Below, one piece after another: positions 53,476 to 62,149 of a stretch of 64,000 nt of DNA. The notes below the pieces were generated by a model, which was not told the DNA's origin, searched no databases, and saw nothing but the letters and a program-made list of their open reading frames with translations. Source of the DNA: Sphingomonas crocodyli. Its GTDB lineage: Bacteria; Pseudomonadota; Alphaproteobacteria; Sphingomonadales; Sphingomonadaceae. Positions within the stretch are counted from its first letter, which is position 1, and each line of letters starts with the position of its first letter. The position numbers and the translations under genes are program-made. The stretch covers positions 372,001 to 436,000 of the forward strand of contig NZ_SACN01000002.1 of NCBI RefSeq assembly GCF_004005865.1, given 5' to 3'.

Positions 53476-54402
53476 TCACGCCCCCAGGCGCGCGTGCAGT
53501 TCCTTCTCCAGCTGCGTCAGGTTCGCGGCGGAGGTGTCGTAGGTGATGTTGTTGGCGTGAATCTTCGGGCCGGCCCAGCCGGGCAGCAGGCCCTTTTCGT
53601 GGCAGAAGAACTGCGCCTCGATATTCTTGCCATTATACTGGGCGGCATCGGGATCGGTCGCCAGCCAGCGCGTGACCTTGCCCAGAACCTCCATCGGCGC
53701 GCCGTCATTCTTGATGCCGAACTTGGCCATGTCCTGCCCGATGCGCTCGGTTGCGATCAGGCCCGGCTGAATGTTGAAGCACTTGATCCCCTGATCGGCC
53801 AGCTCGGTCTTCAGGAAGCCGGCGATACGCTGGAACGCGCCCTTGGACAGGCCATAGCCCATGCCCCAGCCGCCCGAACCGGCCGGCTTGTCCGGATCGC
53901 CATAGCCCGACGCCGAGGTGATGTTGACGATGATGCCGCCGCCCTGCTTGATCATGTGCGGCAGGACCAACTGGTTGATCGTCAGCGGCGCCCACACATT
54001 GGCGTCCATCTGCAGCTTCAGCAGCGAGATCGGCGTCTCGAGGAAGCGGTCCATATGGCCCGGCCCGATATAGCGGCCATTGTGGAGGACCAGATCGATC
54101 CGGCCCCAGCGTTCCAGCACCTGCGTCACCGCCGCGCCGATCGACGCGAGGTCGAGCAGGTCTGCCTGGATCGCCATGCACTTCACGCCCTTCGCCTCGA
54201 TCGCGGCGGACGTGCTTTCCAGGCTGCCGGGCAGGGGGGTCATGTCGGACGCCTTGAGCGTCGAGCTATGCTCGCGCGCTTCGCCTTCCTTCACGGTGCG
54301 GGCGACGATCGCGATGTCGAAACCGGCATCGGCCAGTTCGAGCGCGCAGGCCTTGCCGATGCCCCGGCTCGCGCCGGTAATGAATGCTACCTTGTTCGCC
54401 AT
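53476..54402 (-). CDS. SDR family oxidoreductase
   Basis: A 308-residue SDR, longer than classical members. Cofactor loop TGASRGIGKA at residues 9-18; Ser in ITSASGYGDP; a Tyr-x3-Lys in GYGLSK; the helix NGRYIGPGHMDRFLETP stands where the classical NNAG loop is. It is translationally coupled to the SnoaL-like gene upstream (TGATG). The central AKGVKCMAIQADLL and IKCFNIQPGLIATERIG complete the fold. Substrate unknown; the pair with a SnoaL-like protein is like that at 25 kb. Confidence 0.87.
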   Translation of the reverse strand: MANKVAFITGASRGIGKACALELADAGFDIAIVARTVKEGEAREHSSTLKASDMTPLPGSLESTSAAIEAKGVKCMAIQADLLDLASIGAAVTQVLERWGRIDLVLHNGRYIGPGHMDRFLETPISLLKLQMDANVWAPLTINQLVLPHMIKQGGGIIVNITSASGYGDPDKPAGSGGWGMGYGLSKGAFQRIAGFLKTELADQGIKCFNIQPGLIATERIGQDMAKFGIKNDGAPMEVLGKVTRWLATDPDAAQYNGKNIEAQFFCHEKGLLPGWAGPKIHANNITYDTSAANLTQLEKELHARLGA

Positions 54403-54869
54403 CACTTCATCTCCGGAAATTTGCCTTCGGACCACTGCATCACCGCGCGGCGGCGATAGATGATCCAGCCTTTGTCGGTGCGGCGCGCCTTGTCGCGATA
54501 CTGGACGCCGACGGTCAGATTGCCGTCGGGATCGCCGGCGGGGCGGATGTGATATGCGACCGCATAGGTCCACATCGTCGCTTCATCGCCGTCGACGGTG
54601 ACGTGCTGGTTCAGCATCGTGTGCTGGGTCGCCTGGAAACCCGCCGCGCCCGCATAGGTGGCGCGCAGATAATCGTGCAGCGGCGCGGATCCGACCTTGC
54701 CTTCGCCCACGCCATCCTCGGCGAAGCAGCTCAGCACCAGATCGGGATCGCGCATGTCGGTGCCCAGCGCATAGACCTTGGCGAGCTGGCTGATCGCATA
54801 GATGTCCGCCAGTTTCGCCGGATCGGGCGGCGCGATCGGCCCCGCCCATTGTTTGATATCGTCGCTCAT
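54402..54869 (-). CDS. SnoaL-like (NTF2-fold) protein
   Basis: A 155-residue protein whose YAISQLAKVYALGTDMRDPD opening is like the SnoaL-like protein at 25.9 kb. The beta-cone part (HTMLNQHVTVDGDEATMW, VGVQYRDKARRTDKG) has polar inner residues. It may be a small-molecule isomerase/dehydratase or binding protein. It sits first in an operon with the SDR, with a strong GGAGGAGAG ribosome site. Confidence 0.85.
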   Translation of the reverse strand: MSDDIKQWAGPIAPPDPAKLADIYAISQLAKVYALGTDMRDPDLVLSCFAEDGVGEGKVGSAPLHDYLRATYAGAAGFQATQHTMLNQHVTVDGDEATMWTYAVAYHIRPAGDPDGNLTVGVQYRDKARRTDKGWIIYRRRAVMQWSEGKFPEMK

Positions 54870-54950
54870 TCGGCTGTGCCCTCTCCTCCTTGGGTTGGAC
54901 GAAAGCTAGCAAGCGAATCGCTTATCGTAAACCTTTCCATATCTCTTTAT

Positions 54951-55033
54951 TCGTCATTGCGAGGAGCCGGAGGCGACGAAGCAATCCACTCCGAACTGCG
55001 GAATGGATTGCTTCGCTACGCTCGCAATGACGA
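54951..55033. repeat. Inverted repeat, TCATTGCGAG family
   Basis: TCGTCATTGCGAG (54951-54963) and GAAGCAATCCA (54978-54988) are matched in reverse complement order by TGGATTGCTTC (55004-55014) and CTCGCAATGACGA (55021-55033). Such repeats occur in several bacterial phyla as intergenic elements. It lies between the SnoaL-like and TetR genes. Confidence 0.8.
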
Positions 55034-55066
55034 GTGGGGAGATGAGCGATTCTACGAGTGGAGAGA

Positions 55067-55750
55067 CTATCGAGCCGACAAGGCCGCCAGCCCGTCGATC
55101 ATCAGGCGAAGCTGCGCGCGAAAGGCATCGTCGGTCACGCCGCGCATATTCTGCTGCTCGGCGGCGGCGGACAGCAGGGGGAAGTCGGCGGGCACCGGCG
55201 TCGGCGTCGCCGGATCGATCCCCTGGCGCCGCATCTGCCGTTCCAGCACCACCGCGCCGCGCGTGTAGAGCGACAGCGCCACCAGTCCGCGCAGCGCTTC
55301 CTCGGCGGTGAAGCCCGCGGCGGTCATCTTGGTCAGGTTGAGTTCGACCTCGGGCCACAGATGGACCAGCGCATTTTCGCCCAGCCGGTTGCCGCGCATG
55401 TAGAGCAGGTCGCACAGCAGATCATTGCTGCGCAGCGCGTCGCGCATCCGGCAATAGAGCTGCTCGACCCGGTCCTGCCACGCGCCGGCCTCGGGCGGGG
55501 TGATCAGGTCGTGCAGCTGGCGCGCGGCCGCGATCGTGATCGCGTCGATCAGCGCGTCCTTATTGTCGAAATACCAATAGATGCTGGTCACGCCGATGCC
55601 GAGCGCGCGGCCCAGGCGCGGCATGGACAAGGCGTCCAGCCCCTCGGCTTCGGCCAGCGCCAGTGCGCCATCGATGATTTCCTCGGCGCTGATCGAACCC
55701 CGTTCGCGGCGCGCCGGCCGCTTCGCTTGTTGCTTCCCCATGTCCGGCAT
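55067..55750 (-). CDS. TetR family transcriptional regulator
   Basis: A 227-residue TetR protein with HTH at about 20-65 (SAEEIIDGALALAEAEGLDALS, LGIGVTSIYWYFDNKDALID) and a C-terminal domain of the tetracyclin-repressor-like C type (LLYMRGNRLGENALVHLWPEV). It could be self-regulated: the perfect 15-base palindrome CGGTAAGGCTTACCG lies 29 bases upstream of its start. The SnoaL/SDR unit downstream is a probable target. The ATG at 55741 is an alternative start. Confidence 0.88.
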   Translation of the reverse strand: MPDMGKQQAKRPARRERGSISAEEIIDGALALAEAEGLDALSMPRLGRALGIGVTSIYWYFDNKDALIDAITIAAARQLHDLITPPEAGAWQDRVEQLYCRMRDALRSNDLLCDLLYMRGNRLGENALVHLWPEVELNLTKMTAAGFTAEEALRGLVALSLYTRGAVVLERQMRRQGIDPATPTPVPADFPLLSAAAEQQNMRGVTDDAFRAQLRLMIDGLAALSAR

Positions 55751-55778
55751 GTGCCCCAGCGCGGGCGCCGGGGCAATC

Positions 55779-55793
55779 CGGTAAGGCTTACCG
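55779..55793. promoter_or_regulatory. TetR operator candidate CGGTAAG-G-CTTACCG
   Basis: A perfect palindrome of 7-1-7 in the 57-base gap upstream of tetR, the expected form of a TetR-family operator. Confidence 0.6.
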
Positions 55794-55807
55794 CATTAGT
55801 TTAGACT

Positions 55808-56224
55808 TCAGCCCTTCGGGGCAGGCGCCTTGGTGTAAGGAACGAACTTGTTCAGGAACACGACCCCGGTCGGGAAGCGGCTGATGCGGCTCATCAGGCG
55901 GATCGTATCGACATTGCACAGCTGCGGCGTGCGGGTGTCGGTGATCAGGATATCGTCATCGTCCAGCGTGCCCGGATGGACCGGCCGGTTGACGTACAGC
56001 TTGTTGCCGCTGACGCGATAGACGATCGCGGTGCCGTCGATGATCTGGGTCTGCTGGATGTCGCGCATGTTGATGCAGTTCACCGGGGTGCCCGCGGTCC
56101 GCCCTTCGAGCAGTTTGGTGAGGCGCGCTTCGCCGCGCACTTGCGTCTTGGTCGGCTCCGGCGCGGCCGATGCCGCTGTCGCCGCAAGCGCGGCGGTGAG
56201 GATCAACGTGGAAATGATGCGCAT
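55808..56224 (-). CDS. Secreted hypothetical protein
   Basis: A 138-residue protein with a clear signal peptide ending at ASA (residue 20). The mature part is beta-rich (GNKLYVNRPVHPGTL, DDDDILITDTRTPQLC) with Cys residues in VNCINMRDI and PQLCNVDT that could form a disulphide. Conserved in sphingomonads from memory; function unknown. Start at 56224 (MRIISTLILTAAL) gives the signal peptide. Confidence 0.6.
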   Translation of the reverse strand: MRIISTLILTAALAATAASAAPEPTKTQVRGEARLTKLLEGRTAGTPVNCINMRDIQQTQIIDGTAIVYRVSGNKLYVNRPVHPGTLDDDDILITDTRTPQLCNVDTIRLMSRISRFPTGVVFLNKFVPYTKAPAPKG

Positions 56225-56267
56225 GGCGATCGTCCTTCTCCGTGGTGCGACCCCGGAATTGCACGCT

Positions 56268-57899
56268 TTACCGTGCAGCACCTGAATTGGGGCTGACCGG
56301 CTCGTCGCGCAAGCCCCCTTCGCCATCCAGCACCAGCCGTCGCGTGATGCCGATCGCGTCGAGGAAGCGGGTATCGTGACTCACTACGATGAGAGCGCTG
56401 TCATAGATGCGCAGGCCCGCTTCGATCGCGGCGATGGAATCGAGATCGAGGTGATTGGTCGGCTCGTCGAGGATCAGCAGCGGCGGCGGATCGATCCCGA
56501 TCGCGCAGGCCAGCGCCGCGCGCAGCGCCTGCCCGCCGCTCAGGCTGCCGGCCAACTGCAGCGCCGCATCGCCCCGAAACCCCAGCCGCGCGAGCGCCGC
56601 CCGCCCGGCATTGGCGTCGCTGCCCGGATGGAGCGCGACGAAATTGTCCGCGACGCTGATCGCCGGGTCGAGCAGGCTTGCCCCCTGATCGAGCAACGCC
56701 ATCCGTATCGGGCGCCGCACCTCGCCCGATAGGGGCTTCAATCGACCGGTCAGCAGATCGATCAACGTCGTTTTGCCCGATCCGTTGGGCCCGGTGATCG
56801 CGATCCGCTCCGGCCCCGATATCGTGAAGCCGATGCCGCGCAGGATCGGGTGCGCCGGATCATACCCGCCGGTCACATCCTCCACCGCCAACACCACGCG
56901 CCCCGGCGCAAGGCCGGTCGACGGCAGCTCGACCCGCACCGCCTCCAGCACCTCGATCCGCTCGCGCGCCGCGCCCAGCCGTTCGCTCGCATCGCTCGCC
57001 TGGCGTTCGGCGAGGCGGGCATGGCCACCGCCTGTCCCCTCGGCGCGGTCCTTGCGCAGCCCGATCAGGATGCGGGGCATGTCGCCCTTCGCCCCCTTGC
57101 GCGCCCCCGCCGAGTCGCGCCGCTGCTGGCGTTCGCGTGTCGCCTGCGCCTGCCGCGCGACATCGGAGACGCGCTTCTCGGCGGTGGCGAGGTCATGTTC
57201 GGCCGCCGCCAGCTCGATCGCCTTGCGCTCGGCAAAATCATCGTAATTGCCGCCATAGCGCGTCGCGCCGAGGCCGGTCAGCTCGACGATCGCATCCATC
57301 GCGGCCAGCAATTCGCGGTCATGGCTCACCACGATCGCCCCCTTGCGCCAGCCGGCGAGCAGATCGATCACTGCCTCGCGCCCGTAGCGGTCGAGATGGT
57401 TTGTCGGCTCGTCGAGCAGCAGCATGTCGGGTTCCGCGAACACCGCCGCCGCCAGCGCCGCGCGCGTCCTCTGCCCGCCCGACAGGGTGGCGAGCCGCGT
57501 GCCCGCATCGGCCGCCAGCTTCACCGCCGCCAGCGCCTCCTCGATCCGCGCCTCGATCGTCCAGTCGGCCTCGGTCAGTTCGTCGACGGTGGCGTCACCG
57601 GCTTCGGCCTTCGCCAGCAGCGCCAGCGCTGCGCGCGCACCGAACAGGTCGGCGATCGTCTCATCCGGGCGCACGTCGACGATCTGCCGCAACACGCCGA
57701 TCCGCCCGTCGATGCTGATGCGTCCGCCGGTCGGCTGCACATCGCCGGCGATCAGTCGCAGCAAAGTCGATTTGCCGACCCCATTGCGCCCGACGATTCC
57801 GGCGCGCTCGGCGCCGAAGGCGATGGTCAGTCGGTCGAGGACTCTGGTCCCGTCAGGCGCGGACCAGCTGATGTCGGAAAGGGCGATCGAAGCGGACAT
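56268..57899 (-). CDS. ABC-F family ATP-binding protein
   Basis: A 543-residue soluble protein with two ABC ATPase domains and no membrane part, the ABC-F plan. Domain 1: Walker A GRNGVGKST, signature LSGGQRTRAAL, Walker B MLLLDEPTNHLD; domain 2: GPNGSGKTT, LSGGQALRAAL, LLILDEPTNHLDLDS. The linker carries coiled, Arg-rich helices (QATRERQQRRDSAGARKGAKG). ABC-F proteins act at the ribosome (translation or antibiotic protection). Start at 57899 (MSASIALSDISW) excludes an N-terminal stretch that lacks domain sequence. Confidence 0.92.
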   Translation of the reverse strand: MSASIALSDISWSAPDGTRVLDRLTIAFGAERAGIVGRNGVGKSTLLRLIAGDVQPTGGRISIDGRIGVLRQIVDVRPDETIADLFGARAALALLAKAEAGDATVDELTEADWTIEARIEEALAAVKLAADAGTRLATLSGGQRTRAALAAAVFAEPDMLLLDEPTNHLDRYGREAVIDLLAGWRKGAIVVSHDRELLAAMDAIVELTGLGATRYGGNYDDFAERKAIELAAAEHDLATAEKRVSDVARQAQATRERQQRRDSAGARKGAKGDMPRILIGLRKDRAEGTGGGHARLAERQASDASERLGAARERIEVLEAVRVELPSTGLAPGRVVLAVEDVTGGYDPAHPILRGIGFTISGPERIAITGPNGSGKTTLIDLLTGRLKPLSGEVRRPIRMALLDQGASLLDPAISVADNFVALHPGSDANAGRAALARLGFRGDAALQLAGSLSGGQALRAALACAIGIDPPPLLILDEPTNHLDLDSIAAIEAGLRIYDSALIVVSHDTRFLDAIGITRRLVLDGEGGLRDEPVSPNSGAAR

Positions 57900-58015
57900 G
57901 GTGGATTCCCGGAACGGCAAGGCAGATGGGCGATGCGGTTGGGGAGAAATCCACGGCGAAAATCCTTCGATGGCGGAGGTCGGCAGATACGCGCTTCGTA
58001 AGCTAAACACAACTT

Positions 58016-58099
58016 CGTCACCCCGGGCTTGACCCGGGGTCCCGCTTTAACCCGAAGCAGGAAGAAGAAGCGGGACCCCGGGTCAAGCCCGGGGTGACG
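58016..58099. repeat. Perfect 32-bp inverted repeat, CACCCCGGGCTTGACCCGGG family
   Basis: The arms 58016-58047 and 58068-58099 are perfect reverse complements with a 20-base loop. Each arm contains ACCCCGGGCTTGACCC. Located directly after the thrC stop, it can act as a terminator for the thrC unit. The family is known in many Proteobacteria. Confidence 0.85.
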
Positions 58100-58105
58100 T
58101 GAGAT

Positions 58106-59329
58106 TTAGAGGCTGTCGAAATCCACCGGCTGGTGCCGATCCAGCCAGTTCGTCGCCTCGGGCATCGGATATTTCAGCCCCGTCGCGCAGTTGAACAGCA
58201 CCGCCGTCTCGCTCTCGCGCACCAGCCCGTCGGCCAGCGCCGCGCGATAGGCCGCGAGCGTCGCGCCGCCCTCCGGACACAGCAGCAGCCCGTCCTGCCG
58301 CGCGGTATCGTCGACCGCCTTCAGGATCGCGTCGTCATCCACCGCGATCGCCTTGCCGCCGCTCTCGCGCACCGCGCGCAGGATCAGGAAGTCGCCCACC
58401 GCCTTGGGCACGCGGATGCCCGCCGCCACCGTGTGCGAGTTCTCCCAGCGTTCGGCATGCTCCACGCCATCATCGAACGCCTTCACGATCGGCGCGCAGC
58501 CCGACGCCTGCACTGCATACATGCGCGGCCGCTTGCTGCCGATCCAGCCGAGCTTCTCCAGTTCGTCGAACGCCTTCCACATGCCGATCAGGCCGGTTCC
58601 GCCGCCGGTGGGGTAGAAGATCGCATCGGGCAGATCCCAGCCGAACTGCGCGGCCAGTTCCAGCCCCATCGTCTTCTTGCCCTCGATCCGATACGGCTCC
58701 TTCAGGGTCGAGAAATCGAACCAGCGCCCCTCGGCCGCGCCCTTGCCGACGATCGCGCCGCAATCGTCGATCAGCCCGTTGACCCGCCACACCCGCGCGC
58801 CCTGCACCGCGATCTCGCGCACGTTGATCTCGGGCGTATCCTCGGGACACAGCACGATCGTCTCGATCCCGCAGCGGCTGGCATAGGCGGCCAGCGCCGC
58901 GCCAGCATTGCCGTTGGTCGGCATCGCGATCTTGGTGACGCCCAGTTCCTTCGCCATCGACACGGCCATCACCAGCCCGCGCGCCTTGAACGATCCGGTC
59001 GGCAGCCGCCCCTCATCCTTCACCAGCACATTCGCGCCGCCGCTCGCGGGAATCGGCACCAACGGCGTCTCGATCTCGCCCAGCGAGACGATGTCGCGCG
59101 TGTGCCGCACCGGCAGCAGCTCGCGCCACCGCCACAAATCGGTGGGCCGTGCCGCAATCTCGTCCCGCGACACCGCCTTGCTGATCGCGTCGAGATCGTA
59201 GCGGACGAGCAACGGTCGCCCGACCTTCGACAGGCCGTGGAGCTTGTCCGCCTCATATCGCTCCCCCGTCATCGAACATTCGAGATGGGTGACGAAGCTG
59301 GGCCGATCGGCGGAAAGATTCTCGTTCAT
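58106..59329 (-). CDS. thrC: Threonine synthase-like PLP enzyme
   Basis: A 407-residue fold-type II PLP enzyme. The Schiff-base Lys is K115 (LPTGSFKARG), the phosphate loop is PTNGNAGAALAAYA, and FYPTGGGTGLIGMWKA follows. The N-terminal zinc-ribbon-like CSMTGERYEADKLHGL is that of the plant-like threonine synthases. It makes threonine from phosphohomoserine. The gene starts inside the stop of the upstream membrane protein gene. A perfect inverted repeat ends the unit. Confidence 0.9.
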   Translation of the reverse strand: MNENLSADRPSFVTHLECSMTGERYEADKLHGLSKVGRPLLVRYDLDAISKAVSRDEIAARPTDLWRWRELLPVRHTRDIVSLGEIETPLVPIPASGGANVLVKDEGRLPTGSFKARGLVMAVSMAKELGVTKIAMPTNGNAGAALAAYASRCGIETIVLCPEDTPEINVREIAVQGARVWRVNGLIDDCGAIVGKGAAEGRWFDFSTLKEPYRIEGKKTMGLELAAQFGWDLPDAIFYPTGGGTGLIGMWKAFDELEKLGWIGSKRPRMYAVQASGCAPIVKAFDDGVEHAERWENSHTVAAGIRVPKAVGDFLILRAVRESGGKAIAVDDDAILKAVDDTARQDGLLLCPEGGATLAAYRAALADGLVRESETAVLFNCATGLKYPMPEATNWLDRHQPVDFDSL

Positions 59330-60045
59330 GCCGCCGCTTTAGCGCGCAGATAGATCTCATAATAGGTGGCCGCGAGCATCGACACGAGCAGGGCGACCAC
59401 ACCCGCGTCGATAACCAGCATCGCCCACAAGATTGCGCCGCTCCGCCCCATCGCGCCGAAGCCGAGTGCGTAGTGGACCACCATCAGCGGGATATAACCG
59501 GCGATCAGCAGCCCGAAGGTGCGAAATAGCCGCCCGCGCATAACGGTGATCGATCGGCGCAGCGTCATCGCCCGATCCTCGATCAGCAGCGCGACATACC
59601 AGGGGTAGAACAGCCCCGCGATGAACTTCCAGCCCATCAGGGGAACGAGCAATGCGGCGATCTTCACGCCGCGCGACGGATCGCCGATCGTTGCCAGAGC
59701 AACGACTCCGCTGCCCAGCGCCAGCAGGTCGCCTGCGATTTCGAACAGGATCACCAGCCCCAGCCCCTTCGCCAGCCGCCAGTTGGGCCGCAAGGCGCGG
59801 CTCAGATCGCCGTCAAATCCCCACCATCGCAGCGCGGTCAGGATCGTCATGAACAAGGTCAGGATCTTGATCGCCCCGAAACCCAGCCGCACCACCTGCG
59901 CCTGCGCGTCGATCGGCCCGGCGAACATGTCGAGCCGGACTTCGACGGCATGCTGGAGCAACTCGCCCGCGAAGGTGAGGGCGAGAAGCAGAGGCAAAGT
60001 CCGGACAAGGCCGAAGCCGCGGGCATAAGCGGATGTGACGGACAT
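59326..60045 (-). CDS. Hypothetical membrane protein
   Basis: A 239-residue protein with about six hydrophobic helices (LPLLLALTFAGELLQHAV, GLVILFEIAGDLLALG, ALLVPLMGWKFIAGLF, FGLLIAGYIPLMVVHYAL and two near the C-terminus). I do not recognise a family. It overlaps thrC by 4 bases (ATGA), so its translation is coupled to threonine synthase. Confidence 0.7.
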   Translation of the reverse strand: MSVTSAYARGFGLVRTLPLLLALTFAGELLQHAVEVRLDMFAGPIDAQAQVVRLGFGAIKILTLFMTILTALRWWGFDGDLSRALRPNWRLAKGLGLVILFEIAGDLLALGSGVVALATIGDPSRGVKIAALLVPLMGWKFIAGLFYPWYVALLIEDRAMTLRRSITVMRGRLFRTFGLLIAGYIPLMVVHYALGFGAMGRSGAILWAMLVIDAGVVALLVSMLAATYYEIYLRAKAAA

Positions 60046-60057
60046 AGTTTCTCCGGT

Positions 60058-60075
60058 CGTGTCGAGACACGTTGG
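60058..60075. repeat. Truncated REP remnant
   Basis: CGTGTCGAG-ACACGTTGG equals the left unit at 6.4 kb with the inner CGAAGTCGAG removed, a 10-base deletion between the short CGAG repeats, and keeps the TTGG flank. It lies between the SdpI-like and membrane protein genes. Confidence 0.65.
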
Positions 60076-60100
60076 CTGGAAATGGCGGTGAGTGAGGGAA

Positions 60101-60751
60101 TTAGGGCGTAAGCGGTCTCAGGCGCGGTCTGTGCGTCAGCCACAGGCCATGCAGCGAGGCGATGACCAGTTCGGCCATCAACAGCCGCAACACGATCGGC
60201 AGCGGTTCGATCCCCGGCGGCCGCACGATTGTGACCAGCAGCGTCGCTGCGCCGAGCAGCGCCAGCCGCAACGCCGATGAGCGATGCACCCGCCGCCACA
60301 CGATCGGATCACCCGCAAAAATCGGCAGCGCCACCCCGTTGAACCAGGCGGGCCGCGATTTGGGCAGCAGGTTCGCCTTCACCAGCAGCAGGATCGCGAT
60401 CACCGCCGCATAGCCCGCCTCGCGATCGACCGGATGGCCCATCGCATCGGCCAGCGCCATCATCTGCAGCGCGAGGACCAGCACGAGCAGTCCGATCCAG
60501 CTCGTCGCCAGCACCCCGCCCGCGCGCAGCACGTTGCGCCGCCAGCGCCGCACCCGCGTCGCGCGATCGAAGGCGAAGCTCCAGAAAGTCGCATAGCCGA
60601 CAAAGGTCATCGCGGCCCGGCCCGCGCTCATATCCTGCCGGCCGATCGCCATCGGATGATCGGTGCCCAGCCACAGCACCGATCCCGCCGCCAGCGCGAC
60701 GATCGTCCCGAGCAAAAGCGCCGCGATCAGTCTTGTCTGGCGGACGACCAT
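60101..60751 (-). CDS. SdpI-like membrane protein
   Basis: A 216-residue membrane protein with six helices. The region LLPKSRPAWFNGVALPIFAGDPIVWRRVHR resembles the SdpI C-terminal signature. In Bacillus SdpI gives immunity to the SdpC toxin and acts with the SdpR repressor; an SdpR-like gene overlaps its start by 25 bases, as in SdpRI operons. No SdpC-like gene is seen, so the pair may serve a signalling purpose. Family match is moderate. Confidence 0.65.
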   Translation of the reverse strand: MVVRQTRLIAALLLGTIVALAAGSVLWLGTDHPMAIGRQDMSAGRAAMTFVGYATFWSFAFDRATRVRRWRRNVLRAGGVLATSWIGLLVLVLALQMMALADAMGHPVDREAGYAAVIAILLLVKANLLPKSRPAWFNGVALPIFAGDPIVWRRVHRSSALRLALLGAATLLVTIVRPPGIEPLPIVLRLLMAELVIASLHGLWLTHRPRLRPLTP

Positions 60752-61023
60752 GCGCCCTCCTTCGCGCCGGCAGGTGCGACCCGGCGCATCAGGCCAAGTA
60801 ATGCTTCTTCGAGCAATGACAGGTTGAGGCTGTAGAGGATCTGCGTGCCGCGCCGTTCGGACAGGATCAGCCCTGCCTCCTTCAGCGCGGCGAAATGCTG
60901 CGACAGGGTCGGCTTGGACAAAGCGAAATGATCGGCAATCTCGCCCGCCGATCGATCCCCGTCGCGCAACAGCGCCAGGATGTCGCGGCGGACGGGATTG
61001 GACAAAGCGGCGAAGACATCCAC
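60727..61023 (-). CDS. ArsR/SdpR-type transcriptional repressor
   Basis: A 98-residue ArsR/SmtB HTH protein (MDVFAALSNPVRRDILALL, GEIADHFALSKPTLSQHFAALKEAGL, RGTQILYSLN). It lacks metal-binding cysteines, as in SdpR autorepressors. It overlaps the SdpI-like gene by 25 bases; the small promoter region upstream (61024-61084) has AT-rich TACCTAATTAGGTA (palindrome at about 61046-61059), the likely operator. Confidence 0.85.
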   Translation of the reverse strand: MDVFAALSNPVRRDILALLRDGDRSAGEIADHFALSKPTLSQHFAALKEAGLILSERRGTQILYSLNLSLLEEALLGLMRRVAPAGAKEGAWSSARQD

Positions 61024-61045
61024 GGGCGATTCTTTCGTTCGATAC

Positions 61046-61059
61046 CTAATTAGGTATTT
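61046..61059. promoter_or_regulatory. Candidate SdpR-type operator TACCTAATTAGGTA
   Basis: A perfect 14-base AT-rich palindrome 22 bases upstream of the ArsR/SdpR start, well placed for autorepression of the sdpR-sdpI-like pair. Confidence 0.65.
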
Positions 61060-61084
61060 TACGAAATATAAACCGTCAAGGGCA

Positions 61085-62128
61085 TCAGCCGCGCGCGAAC
61101 CCCTTCGCGCCGTAAGCGGGCAGTTCGTGCTGCATCACGATGCCGGGTTTCGCCGCCACGACATGCGGGATCGCGTTCACCGCGGGCATTGCGGTCATGA
61201 TCATGCCCAGGCCCATATAATTCTCCTCGTTCCAGTCCTTCGGTGGGACGAGCAGGACGTGGGTGTGGACCGTCGGCATGCCGATCACGTCGATGAAGTA
61301 ACCGTGCTTGATGTCGAAGCCGTTCTCGACATTCGGCCCCTTGAGCCACTGGAAGCGCAGGACGATCAGGTCTTTCCCGCCGACCTTGCCGCGCCAGCGG
61401 CCGTCGACGGCGGTGATCTCGCCCTTGCGGATCGTGGCATAGCCGAGTTCGTTGTCGGCGCTGGCCACCGCATAATCGATGTCGAACGTGATCTCGTCGA
61501 GGGTCACGCCCAGCGCGTCGGCGGTCAGTTCGACCGCGTCGCTGAACACCTCGGTCGTCTTGGCGGCGGCTTCGACAAGGCCCGGCGTGCCTGGCAGCTT
61601 GCCAAAACCGACATTCACTTCGGTCTCCCAGCTATCATAGCCCGTCGAGTCGACTGATTCGAGCACGCGCACCTGATCGACGCGGTTGCACACCTGGCTG
61701 CTCACGATCGCCATCATGTTGGCGAAGCCGGGGTTCATGCCCGATCCGAACAGGGTCGCGCCGCCCTTCTCGCCGGCCGCGCGAATGCGCGCGCGCTGTT
61801 CCTCGCCCAGCCAGCGGCCGGTGATGAAGGCGGCGGTCGCCACGATGTTCACGCCCGCTTCAAGGATGCGGCACAGCTCGTCCACATCGATCCACATGGG
61901 GTTGTACACGCAGACGTCGGGCTTGAGTGCGAACAAAGCTTCGACATCGTTGGTCGCGAGCACGCCCGTCGGCGTATCGAGCCCGCACAATTCGGCCGCA
62001 TCCTTCCCCACCTTCGAAGGCCCGTGCGAATAGACGCCGACCAGTTCGTAGAGCGGGTTCTCGATCACCGCGCGCAGCGACCGGCGGCCGACATTGCCGG
62101 TGGTCCACTGGATAACGCGATAGGCCAT
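61085..62128 (-). CDS. NAD(P)H-dependent dihydrodipicolinate reductase-like enzyme
   Basis: A 347-residue protein with an N-terminal Rossmann domain (YRVIQWTTGNVGRRSLRAV, YSHGPSKVGKDAAELCGL) and a C-terminal DapB/diaminopentanoate-dehydrogenase-like domain (GSGMNPGFANMMAI, GLVEAAAKTTEVFSDAVE). Members act on amines or on unknown catabolic substrates; lysine synthesis is not implied as the protein is longer than DapB. Promoter region holds an 18-base palindrome, so the gene is probably controlled by a TetR-type repressor. Confidence 0.8.
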   Translation of the reverse strand: MAYRVIQWTTGNVGRRSLRAVIENPLYELVGVYSHGPSKVGKDAAELCGLDTPTGVLATNDVEALFALKPDVCVYNPMWIDVDELCRILEAGVNIVATAAFITGRWLGEEQRARIRAAGEKGGATLFGSGMNPGFANMMAIVSSQVCNRVDQVRVLESVDSTGYDSWETEVNVGFGKLPGTPGLVEAAAKTTEVFSDAVELTADALGVTLDEITFDIDYAVASADNELGYATIRKGEITAVDGRWRGKVGGKDLIVLRFQWLKGPNVENGFDIKHGYFIDVIGMPTVHTHVLLVPPKDWNEENYMGLGMIMTAMPAVNAIPHVVAAKPGIVMQHELPAYGAKGFARG

Positions 62129-62149
62129 GTCTCTCTCCCGAACTTATCT

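Noticed and set aside
61085..62128. Assignment as lysine-pathway DapB
   Set aside because: At 347 residues it is longer than DapB and has a diaminopentanoate-dehydrogenase-like C-terminal part.
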